Part shown: positions 8,851 through 16,420 of the stretch, one piece after another
Numbering within the stretch: position 1 is the stretch's first letter
Layout of the letters: each line of letters begins with the position of its first letter
NCBI GenBank assembly: GCA_030248195.1
Contig: JASAND010028129.1
Location: 1-64,000, forward strand
From: Trissonchulus latispiculum
Taxonomy: Eukaryota; Nematoda; Enoplea; Enoplida; Ironidae
Direction: 5' to 3'
DNA length: 64,000 nt
The notes under the pieces: model-generated
What the model was told of the DNA's origin: nothing
The model's input: only the letters and a program-made list of their open reading frames with translations
Database searches by the model: none
Made by a program: the position numbers and the translations under genes

Positions 8851-10523
8851 AAATCTGTCCTTTTCACTGGGGTAGGGTAGGGGAGAGGGGGGCTACACTG
8901 GGCTGCCCGTATAGCCGGATGGTCTGTCCAGGATTGCAGACTATCCTGGAGTTGGAGTAGGTTCACCCCCCATTCCGTCGCATACTGACGTCCGTCAGCC
9001 TCCTGAATGGGGGTGATGGGCTCGGCCTCGCCGAGGGACAGATTTTTAGGGAGGTCAACCAGACAGTCGTGGGGGTTATAGACACGGATATAGGTGACCT
9101 TGTCCGACGTTTCGAGGACACCAGGGACAGGGTAGACCTCATACCGCTCCATAAGTTCCGGGTCGGGTTCAAAAAGGACTGCTTGGTAGCAGTTGGGTTG
9201 TTTTGCGCCGTCCACGAGACAGCGCACGGGGACCATAGCTTCAGACCGGGGTTGTAGGGTTTTCTTCTCCCTCATACAGAAGAAAACGCTAAGGGCGGTC
9301 TGAATGCTAAACTTGTTAGCCAGGGCCTGTAGTTCTTCCGGGGTCAGGAGGGGCGTCTCCCAATAGGGGGTTCGGAGGGAATGGGTTTTTGGGATGATGG
9401 ACCAATCGGCTCTTTCCAGGAAGTCATATCCAATTATGACGTCCTGGTGTAACCCTTGGGTTACATGGAAGGTGAAACTGAATTTATGGTTATTACAAAC
9501 AAAAGGGAGTTCGCAAGAGCCGATTATTTGGAGGGTGGAACCCGCTGCGGCAGTGGACACTTTGGCCACCGTCGCAGTGTCCAGGGAAAGGGAGAAGATA
9601 CCCGAGGCATTTACGCGGTCGAAAAATGCCTTGGATATGAGGCAAATATTGGCCCCGGAGTCTACGAGGGCAATGGCTTTGACCCCGGACACGCTCACCA
9701 GGATTAGTGGACTTTTCCGCAGAGCAATACGAGAGCATTGCGATGCGAAAAAGGACGTGTTGCCCATCAAAACGGCTTGGACCGCTTCTCTGATGGGATT
9801 AGGGGGCGGGCTTTTGGGTGGTGAGGCGTCCAAGGTCTGCGCCTCCTCCTCCAGACATTGCGTTGGATCCGGAGGAAGCGAGGGGGGCGGGGTTTTTTCG
9901 GGGGATCTGGGTTGGGTAGGAGAAATGGGTTTTTCGGGTTGAGAGGGGGCTTCCCCCTCAGAAAGGGACCGTTTATGGGTAGGAGACCGGGTTTTCTTCG
10001 ATTTTGGAGCGGTCTTATTGGTCGTGGGGTCAGACTGAGGACGCTGAGGTTGAGGGAGAGGATCAGCCCAAATGGACATATTGGGGAGACGGAGTTGGCC
10101 AGATGCTTCCAGCTCCTCCGTCCGGCGGCGGTCCATGGCCATGAAGTCGAAAAGCAAGTTCTCGAACTCGTCGACTTTCCTGCGGACCTGGGTCATGGTG
10201 GTGTGGAAGTCTTCGTTAGCCTTTCTAGTGGCGTGGCCCACAGAGGTTAACACTTCATGTTGGGCTGCCTCAACCTCGTTCAGCTCCTCGCGGACTTCCT
10301 GGAACATGTCACCCAATTCGAAATAGGGTGCCCACTGTTCCGGGGTAAAGGGATTGGCGGAGGTTGCGGTTGGGGGGACAGAATCGTGGCGGGCGCTTTT
10401 GGAATGGCGGGGGGCGAGCCGCCACGAATTGTCCCCTTTATTCCGCAGGAGGCGGATGGGGTCAGGGTTTGTTCCAGAGGGGGCGTCGTCAGGGTTACGT
10501 AGGTTACGTAACCGGGAGGCCAA
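8817..10523 (-). CDS. Retroelement protease ORF (aspartic protease)
   Basis: The frame carries the element's aspartic protease. The active-site motif VDSGAN sits in the segment ALVDSGANICLISKAFF, and the conserved C-terminal IIGYDFL matches the usual ILGxDFL of retropepsins. The N-terminal ~200 residues are charged and heptad-like (EVREELNEVEAAQHEV), suggesting a coiled coil, followed by a Pro/Ser-rich linker. No ATG exists between 10523 and 10307; the first ATG (10307-10305) lies 25 nt before the stop of the upstream ORF2 (10282-10280). The stop TGA (8819-8817) overlaps the pol ATG. Having protease in its own frame, apart from both gag and pol, is uncommon for Gypsy elements. Confidence 0.85.
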   Translation of the reverse strand: MASRLRNLRNPDDAPSGTNPDPIRLLRNKGDNSWRLAPRHSKSARHDSVPPTATSANPFTPEQWAPYFELGDMFQEVREELNEVEAAQHEVLTSVGHATRKANEDFHTTMTQVRRKVDEFENLLFDFMAMDRRRTEELEASGQLRLPNMSIWADPLPQPQRPQSDPTTNKTAPKSKKTRSPTHKRSLSEGEAPSQPEKPISPTQPRSPEKTPPPSLPPDPTQCLEEEAQTLDASPPKSPPPNPIREAVQAVLMGNTSFFASQCSRIALRKSPLILVSVSGVKAIALVDSGANICLISKAFFDRVNASGIFSLSLDTATVAKVSTAAAGSTLQIIGSCELPFVCNNHKFSFTFHVTQGLHQDVIIGYDFLERADWSIIPKTHSLRTPYWETPLLTPEELQALANKFSIQTALSVFFCMREKKTLQPRSEAMVPVRCLVDGAKQPNCYQAVLFEPDPELMERYEVYPVPGVLETSDKVTYIRVYNPHDCLVDLPKNLSLGEAEPITPIQEADGRQYATEWGVNLLQLQDSLQSWTDHPAIRAAQCSPPLPYPTPVKRTDFCPEVHRTPRI

Positions 10524-11809
10524 GTCATCGTTGTCCCGGGAAGTGGGGATATCCTGGTGCTGTGAGGCGCTGGGGGGTCTTGCTGACCAGAGGTGGACGG
10601 CAAGATCTCCCCAGGGCTTTGTTGGAAGTTAGGGGGGGAATGGGTACGTACGTTATCGGATATACGTACGTTTTTACGGTTTTGTCGGGGAAGGGGTGGG
10701 GTAGTCGGCAGTGAATCCTTTAGGGGAGGGACGTTGTCGATGAGATCCACTTGGATCTTTTTCGTCGCTTTTTGGGGTTTATAAGAATGCCGGGCGGGTT
10801 TCCACTGCCGACTTTTAACCCGCTTATCGCTCAACAGCACCAGATTTGCCCCGGTAAGAGGCGGGTGAAAGGTCGAGGGAGAATAGGAATCATGATGAAA
10901 ATCATGATTCTCTTGCTGAGGTGGGGTTAGAGGAAGTCTGGCGTGGTCCAAGACTGAGGTCGGCAGGGGGTTTGGGGGAGTTTTGGCGTGGTCCAAAACT
11001 GGGATCGGCGGGTCAGTTTGGGTAGGGGCGGACGAAGGCGGCCTTTTGCGAGACTGGTCTCCCCCGTCTCCAAAAGGTTTCACCTGTTTCCGCCACCGAT
11101 TCCAAAACTTATAGGGACGGGTATTACCTTCCTTATCCCTGATAAGGTTCCCGCCGCCGGGGTACCCACCATTGGCCATAACCAAATCGTGGGAGGGAAA
11201 CCAGACCTGACGACGCTTCTTCTGACGCTTCCTTCGGATGCAATATTTGCAACTGGGGTTGTTGCAAATCTCCTGATATTGGGCGGACACGGCCTGGAGG
11301 CCCATGGTCTGTTTCCATTCAGACCAGAACCAGTTGGGGCGGAGCAGGCCATTACCGTATCGGACGGAATCCCCGCCGCCGGGAAATCCTCCGTACATAT
11401 TGACCAGCTCCGCTGTGGGCCTCCATTGGCAAACCCTGACCTGCTTGGGTTCAAGAAAGGAAAGGCTACGTCGGACAGGGTAGGGTGGTTCAGCAATGTG
11501 GTCGAACAGACTAGGCAATCCGTTCTTGGGGGGAGGGGACGGGGTATAATCCGTTGAACAAGAGGATCCAGATAGGGAGTCTGTTCGGTAGAATTCAGGG
11601 GGAGGGGCTGAGGGGTTAGGTTCATGGGAGTTTGGGTTAGATGAGGGGGGGTCATTAGTAAAGGCAAGGACCATATTTACAGCATAGGAGGGTTGCCGGG
11701 GGCGCCCTCCAGGGTTTACTGAGGACGCCCCTGGTTGCGTTTCCCTGGTTCTGAAATAGGCCAGGGGGTCTCTGGCTCCTGGGTGGGGGTGGGAGGTCAG
11801 TCTGGGCAC
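10280..11809 (-). CDS. Unrecognised element ORF2 with duplicated Trp/GGxPGGG motif
   Basis: This 509-aa frame lies between gag and protease. I do not recognise its family. Two ~40-residue blocks, about residues 127-167 and 202-242, are clearly homologous. Each has a Trp-x-Pro start, an LV pair, GG[FY]PGGG, an Arg, then RPxxFWxxW[KR]. Between them lies a Cys cluster, CNNPSCKYC, followed by a very basic run (IRRKRQKKRR). A degenerate third start (RQWKPA) occurs further on. The rest is Pro/Ser-rich. The repeated aromatic/Gly blocks plus Cys and basic patch suggest nucleic-acid or capsid interaction, but this is inference. The first ATG in frame (11674-11672) lies 15 nt before the gag stop at 11657-11655, so translation is probably coupled to gag termination. 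Confidence 0.75.
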   Translation of the reverse strand: MPRLTSHPHPGARDPLAYFRTRETQPGASSVNPGGRPRQPSYAVNMVLAFTNDPPSSNPNSHEPNPSAPPPEFYRTDSLSGSSCSTDYTPSPPPKNGLPSLFDHIAEPPYPVRRSLSFLEPKQVRVCQWRPTAELVNMYGGFPGGGDSVRYGNGLLRPNWFWSEWKQTMGLQAVSAQYQEICNNPSCKYCIRRKRQKKRRQVWFPSHDLVMANGGYPGGGNLIRDKEGNTRPYKFWNRWRKQVKPFGDGGDQSRKRPPSSAPTQTDPPIPVLDHAKTPPNPLPTSVLDHARLPLTPPQQENHDFHHDSYSPSTFHPPLTGANLVLLSDKRVKSRQWKPARHSYKPQKATKKIQVDLIDNVPPLKDSLPTTPPLPRQNRKNVRISDNVRTHSPPNFQQSPGEILPSTSGQQDPPAPHSTRISPLPGTTMTWPPGYVTYVTLTTPPLEQTLTPSASCGIKGTIRGGSPPAIPKAPATILSPQPQPPPIPLPRNSGHPISNWVTCSRKSARS

Positions 11810-14006
11810 CTCCTTGTTGGTCAGGGGGTTGTTGCGGGTTTAGCGGCTGATCCGTGACAGCCACTTTAGGGTTACTCAACATACGTAAAAACCCGGGGTG
11901 GTTTGGACCCAGGTTCTGGACTGCTCGGATCCGGTCAGGGCATTGTATCCAACCATGCCCTTCCTTGACACACCAGAAGCACAATCTAGGTCCATATGGC
12001 CTCTGGTTGGGGTTATTGGGGCGGGGGCCAGAATTGGAGGGGTAATTATAGCCAGACCTATAATTAGAGTTGGGACGAGGGTTCTGAGATCGGGGAAAAC
12101 GGGGCTGTTGGTATTGGGCTCGAGCTTGAGGGGGGTAGGGCGGTGCCATACGCATTTCTGCTGCATAGGCCTCTCGCTCCGGGGAATTTGGGGGGTAATC
12201 AAGGTAATCAGGGTCTTCGAAAGGGTCGTCATAAGCTCGAGCCGCAAAGGCTAGGGGCGGGGTTTCTTCCTCCATGGCCCGCTCGACGGACTGGACAATA
12301 AGCAGAGCTCGGTCGATCATGGAACTCTGCTCATTTTGGGGCCAATAGGACATTTCGGCTAGCTGACCAGCCACCCGGACCCTAAGGGCTTCCCTCAGGC
12401 CGGATTTGAACTGTTCAGCCATTTTCCGGTCACGTTCCCGGATACCAGCAGAGGGGAAGGCTTTTACCGCCAAAAGCCGAAGGGCCGTTACGTACTGGTG
12501 GGCTTTTTCCGAGGGTTGTTGCCTTCGGCGGTAAAATTGGTCGGCATACTGCTCGACCGTCGTGGGAATGGGTTCGTATAATTGCTTCAAAATGTCCACC
12601 AGTTTTTCAAAGGAATCGGGTAGGTTAGGGCCATGGAGGGCTTCCTTGACGGAATCGTCAAGGAACTGCCACAGAATTCGGTGGAGGAGGTGGGGAGGGA
12701 CTTCATGGACACGAGCCGTGTCCTTGAAGTTAGAAATCCAGGTCGTGAACTTGATCTGGCTCTGGGGGCCTAGGAATGGTTTCGTTCCCTTAAAGGCCTT
12801 TAGGTACTCAGCCACGTGTCGCGCCGTGGACAGATTGGACTGCTCCACCTGGGCTTCCCTGGTGTGCAGTCGGGGATCAGGGCGTCTCCGGGAAAAGGGA
12901 GGGCGGGTAGGTCGGTTAGCCCGAGTATCACTTTGGGCCCGGGGGCGAAATGGGAATGTAGGGCCATCGTCGCCGGATTCCGAGTCAGATGACGGCGGAG
13001 AATCGCCGTGGGGAGGGGATGGACGGCTAGGGGGCTGCCCCCTCGTCCTTGATTCGGGTGGGGGTTTCACGTCGGAATCCTCTTCGATGGCCGCCACAAT
13101 CTCGAGGAATTCTGTATAAACCCTGGGATGGTTTTGATACAGAAAAACCCACATTTCCCGGGTCATATGGCGTACCTGCTGGGCCAGGACCGACTTACCA
13201 ATCTGGTCGTCGAGGTCTTCATAGGGGGTTCTATGCGTAGGGGGGGCCCAGCCAGGACACGCCGGAACTTTGGGACAAAAACCCAGAGTGGGTTTTTTCT
13301 TGGGTTGGGGCTTTCCAGACGACTGTTCCAGGGGAGTGGGATTCGGGGGTGGAGCTATATCCGCTGAATTTCCGGAGGTAGAGGGGTAGGACTCGTGTGA
13401 GGTCAGGGGGGGCGTCCCGTCATCATAATTCTGACGGTTCCGTAGGTCACCCGACTTGTCCCACATCAAGCCGGATGAGGGGGAGGCCAGGCCCCAGTGC
13501 TGGCTAGACCGGCGATTTTGGGATTTTTGAGCTCCCTCCGAGGTAGCTCTGGGTCGGGTAAGGGTGGGCATGGATTTTCTCACTCGTGATTGGGCGGGGC
13601 CCGAATCAGTGAGACGATCAAAAATGGGATTTTTAGGGTTAGGGGCGTCGCCGATCAGCCGGGCCAGCTGCTCTTGGTATTTTTTCCACTGGCCTCGGGT
13701 ACGCAATTTATCTTCTTCACTGGGGTCGGAACCGTCCAAATGGACCGTGGAGTTATGGCGAGAGGGGCCTCCTCTACCTCCGTCCTGGGGGGAGTCCGAC
13801 GAGGGGTGTAGATCGTCCTCGGGACTCAGTCCTGACTCGAGGCGGATGTGGACGGAAGATCCGTGCTGCCCAGAACTTCCGCCCACGGCCCCAAGGTCAG
13901 GAGGGGGAGGGTCAGGGGATCGGGCCACTCTGGGTTTACTATCAAAGGGGTCGTCTTCGGGGGGGCGATTATCCATTATTAATAAAACACAAGAAAAACA
14001 AAACAC
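11655..14006 (-). CDS. gag: Gag polyprotein with CCHC zinc knuckle
   Basis: The structural protein of the Region 1 element. The real start is probably the ATG at 13976 (protein beginning MDNRPPEDDPF), giving about 773 residues. The N-terminal ~370 residues are disordered, rich in Pro, Ser, Asp and Arg. A Retrotrans_gag-like helical region follows (FTTWISNFKDTARVHEV, then LVDILKQLYEPIPTTVEQYA and YVTALRLLAVKAFP). One zinc knuckle, CFWCVKEGHGWIQC (CX2CX4HX4C), starts near residue 676. The C-terminus is Pro/Gln-rich. The frame is unbroken. The gag stop overlaps the ATG of ORF2 by 20 nt. A consensus splice donor lies about 30 nt upstream of the ATG. Confidence 0.9.
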   Translation of the reverse strand: MFCFSCVLLIMDNRPPEDDPFDSKPRVARSPDPPPPDLGAVGGSSGQHGSSVHIRLESGLSPEDDLHPSSDSPQDGGRGGPSRHNSTVHLDGSDPSEEDKLRTRGQWKKYQEQLARLIGDAPNPKNPIFDRLTDSGPAQSRVRKSMPTLTRPRATSEGAQKSQNRRSSQHWGLASPSSGLMWDKSGDLRNRQNYDDGTPPLTSHESYPSTSGNSADIAPPPNPTPLEQSSGKPQPKKKPTLGFCPKVPACPGWAPPTHRTPYEDLDDQIGKSVLAQQVRHMTREMWVFLYQNHPRVYTEFLEIVAAIEEDSDVKPPPESRTRGQPPSRPSPPHGDSPPSSDSESGDDGPTFPFRPRAQSDTRANRPTRPPFSRRRPDPRLHTREAQVEQSNLSTARHVAEYLKAFKGTKPFLGPQSQIKFTTWISNFKDTARVHEVPPHLLHRILWQFLDDSVKEALHGPNLPDSFEKLVDILKQLYEPIPTTVEQYADQFYRRRQQPSEKAHQYVTALRLLAVKAFPSAGIRERDRKMAEQFKSGLREALRVRVAGQLAEMSYWPQNEQSSMIDRALLIVQSVERAMEEETPPLAFAARAYDDPFEDPDYLDYPPNSPEREAYAAEMRMAPPYPPQARAQYQQPRFPRSQNPRPNSNYRSGYNYPSNSGPRPNNPNQRPYGPRLCFWCVKEGHGWIQCPDRIRAVQNLGPNHPGFLRMLSNPKVAVTDQPLNPQQPPDQQGGAQTDLPPPPRSQRPPGLFQNQGNATRGVLSKPWRAPPATLLCCKYGPCLY

Positions 14007-14010
14007 TTAC
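14005..14010 (-). promoter_or_regulatory. Consensus 5' splice donor just upstream of gag
   Basis: On the minus strand the sequence reads CTTCG then GTAAGTG, a near-perfect donor, about 30 nt before the gag ATG. A donor here is where retroviruses place the leader donor for subgenomic RNAs. It could serve the accessory ORFs at 4255-1412, which lie too far from pol to be read by coupling. Confidence 0.45.
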
Positions 14011-14016
14011 CGAAGT

Positions 14017-14093
14017 AGTTATATACGTATATCAGAAATTTGGGCAGCACTTGGGGACAATAGGGACTTTTTGGGCGATATACGTATATAACT
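14017..14093. repeat. Perfect 17-bp inverted repeat upstream of gag
   Basis: The arms AGTTATATACGTATATC (14017-14033) and its exact complement (14077-14093) are separated by 43 nt; one further outer pair extends the stem to 18 bp. It sits directly beside the splice donor at 14005-14010, so folding could mask or expose that site. Confidence 0.8.
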
Positions 14094-14270
14094 AGGGCAG
14101 GTCAGGGGTTTCCAGGCCAAGGGAACGAAACTCCAATAATACGTACGTATTTCAGGCCAAAATTCGGGGGTTGGGTCGGTCTCCGGATCGACCTGGATTT
14201 TCGGGGAATCCGTCCAAGGGATAGCAGCAATCCACCAATTGGGGCTGACAAGGGCCAACAATACCGGGTT

Positions 14271-14440
14271 AGATTCCTGGGCGGGTCCTGGAATCTGACC
14301 AAATTTTACAAAATTTTATAGTTCCCTCCCAAAAATTTTTGGGGTGGGGAGGGGCACTTTGGTATAAATTTAGGGCGGGTAGGGAGTTGCTGGTATAAGT
14401 AGGGGTAGATTATCACCTGGCGTGGTCCTGGTGATAATCT
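14271..14440. repeat. Two related hairpins with similar loops
   Basis: Hairpin A spans 14271-14296 (arms AGATTCC and GGAATCT). Hairpin B spans 14407-14440 (arms AGATTATCACC and GGTGATAATCT). The sequences enclosed are alike: TGGGCGGGTCCT in A and TGGCGTGGTCCT in B. Stems differ but stay complementary. Confidence 0.7.
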
Positions 14441-14599
14441 AAGGGAAAAGTTGGTCTGCCCAACTATAATAAATAAATTTCCAACAGGTAGGAAAAAAAT
14501 AACACGACACGAAATTAGGCACGAGAATAAAATAAACACACTACTCGTCAACAAAAAGGCAAACGGGACTAATAAAATTCACGGGGGAATTGACAGGAA

Positions 14600-14701
14600 G
14601 TCAGGCGTCTGACTGGGACTTTAAGCGATGCGTGGGCGGGCCTTCAAAGGACCCAAGCAGTCAGGCGCCTGATAAGGACTCAAGCGGTGCGGGGGCGGGC
14701 C
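14600..14701. repeat. Tandem ~42-bp repeat, two copies
   Basis: Bases 14600-14642 and 14660-14701 both run from GTCAGGCG through AAGCG to GGGCGGGCC with a few substitutions, at a 60-bp period, in the leader of the element. Confidence 0.7.
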
Positions 14702-14712
14702 AAAAATTTAAC

Positions 14713-14756
14713 ACAAAGGTTTGCAATTGGGAATGACGTCAATTGCAGACCTTTGT
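14713..14756. repeat. 17-bp near-perfect inverted repeat in the leader
   Basis: The arms 14713-14729 and 14740-14756 (ACAAAGGTTTGCAATTG against its complement) have one mismatch and enclose 10 nt that contain a TGACGTCA-like half (ATGACGT). Confidence 0.75.
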
Positions 14757-16180
14757 GAATCCACACGGGGGGAATGGGTATATGAGACCGGCGAATCCAG
14801 TCAATATTAGGGAAAATGGATAGGGGGGGAAACTTTACAGGTAGTAGGCAGAGGGAAAAAATAATTTGGGGCTCTAAAAAAAAAAAAATTTTTGGACTAG
14901 GGGGGGGCCTAGAAAAAATTAATTTAGGGGGGAGGGAAATAGGAAAAAATATTTCAGGGGGAAAAAAATAAAAAGGGGAGAGCCTAGAGCTGGCAGCCTA
15001 ATGTAAAATATGAGGGAGCTAGGGATTTTAACCACCGAGCTCACGCCCCAATTTTACAAGTGGAACTGTGCGCAAGACGCGGACCTACGACTGCGAGTGG
15101 AGATATTTAGTCCAGGCGGCTCTCTACCACCGACTTGCCTCGCCAAGGGGGGAACGGGTAATTTTTGGGGGACGCCAACGGGGCGCCTAGCAAAATTCGG
15201 GGGACACACACACAAAATGGGCTCAGTTATAATTCAGCTCCGGGCTATTCCCAGAACTCTACCTAGCTAGGAAAAAGATCAAAATTAGTTAAAGCTAAAT
15301 AAAAACAGTTAAATTAAATACAAAATGGAGACAACTGGCGTATTTACTGGACAATAAAGGGCAAGGATATGACAATCTAGTCCGTCCGGCGGTATCCGGA
15401 CAGGACTGACAAACAATAGCGGGCTACCCGCACAATAACAGGAGAAGGGCACAAGGGGAAATACAAATAGCGGGGAGGGGACCAGCAACAAATAGGACGG
15501 GGGAATAATGTAAGTAAAGTGGGGGAGGGAAGGTTAACAAACGAAGTTAGACCCAAGGTGGGGGAACGGGGGCAACCCCGCTAATTAGGTGGAGGAAGGG
15601 AGGGGCAGAGTTAGGAGTGAACGTGAAATTAAAAGCAGAAGGGGGGGTTAGAAAGAAAGAATTAATTAGGAAATCAGTAGAAAAAGGGTTTTTAAGGGGA
15701 AGAAATAAAAAGATTGATAACTTACTCTTAGGAGTAGAATTCTGGGGGTGGGGCCCCGATCTCGAGTATGCGACCACTCGGTAACGTTGAAAACTCCCAA
15801 CTGACGAAAGGGTGATGTAATCATTCAAGGAGAATTTTGTCATGCGTTGGGAACGGGAGGGTCTATCTTCGCTAAGCCAACAAGAAAAGGAAATATGTGC
15901 AATGTTAAGTTTACACTTAAAAATAGGTGATTTTAAATAATTTTCAAGAAGTGAGCATAAAGTTAGCACTGCACAATATTTAGGGGAGGGGTTTACATAC
16001 AAAATAATACATAATTATGGGACTTCCCAACAATTATAATCATACAATATTTATGGGGGATTTGGGGGATTTTAGGGGGTTTTGGGGGAGTTTTAGGAAA
16101 AATAGCGAAAGTGGGAAATAGGAAAGGGCTTGGAAGGGGGGTGATAACGGGGACGTTATTACCCACATTACACTGTACTA

Positions 16181-16212
16181 GCGATTTTCTGCACTGTATA
16201 GCAGAAAATCGC
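16181..16212. repeat. Perfect 12-bp hairpin
   Basis: The arms GCGATTTTCTGC (16181-16192) and GCAGAAAATCGC (16201-16212) enclose an 8-nt loop. A second hairpin (GGGTGATAACG with CGTTATTACCC, one wobble) lies just before it at 16139-16164. Confidence 0.75.
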
Positions 16213-16390
16213 CTAGAAATCGATATTTGGTTAAAATCCGTTTGTGTTAAAGCAATAACGTACAACGAAGTCCGTCTTAATCGAAAATTGGCCAAAAAAG
16301 TACGCTGTTTTTGATTGTTCCGGCCAAACATCACTCAAAACTTGCGAAGTTTCAACTTTATCTCAGAAAGCCATCCAAAGTGAGTAATAG

Positions 16391-16414
16391 TTGCTGGGTT
16401 TGATTCCCGCATTT
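16391..16414 (-). promoter_or_regulatory. tRNA T-arm-like segment, possible primer-binding site
   Basis: The plus strand reads GCTGGGTTTGATTCCCGC, which looks like a tRNA T arm. The same place in the related copy (43862-43887) has GGGATTCGAACCC on its sense strand. In both copies it follows the end of the LTR-like block by about 6 nt. A normal primer site should begin TGG and include the acceptor stem; here it does not, so an atypical or decayed primer site is the most I can claim. Confidence 0.35.
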
Positions 16415-16420
16415 GTGTCC

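Larger units (their letters stand above)
14007..16390 (-). other. Hairpin-rich leader of the Region 1 element
   Basis: About 2.4 kb lies between the primer-site-like segment and gag. It has no convincing gene; open frames at 15547-16002 and 15993-16334 lack protein-like character. The plus strand is strongly G-rich. It carries a series of near-perfect inverted repeats, the best at 14017-14093, 14271-14296, 14407-14440, 14713-14756, 15379-15407, 16139-16164 and 16181-16212. Such a long structured leader could act in packaging or internal initiation. Confidence 0.5.

Noticed and set aside
8851..8860. T5 run as a -1 slippery heptamer for protease-pol
   Set aside because: The X XXY YYZ pattern is not met in the zero frame, and an ATGA overlap gives a simpler route.
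14284..14301. TGGTCAGATTCC on the minus strand as primer-binding site for the Region 1 element
   Set aside because: No CA-ending LTR precedes it, its extension does not match a tRNA T arm, and the bases form part of a hairpin.
15547..16002. 151-aa minus-strand ORF in the leader
   Set aside because: No domain, low-complexity, and it overlaps structured leader sequence.
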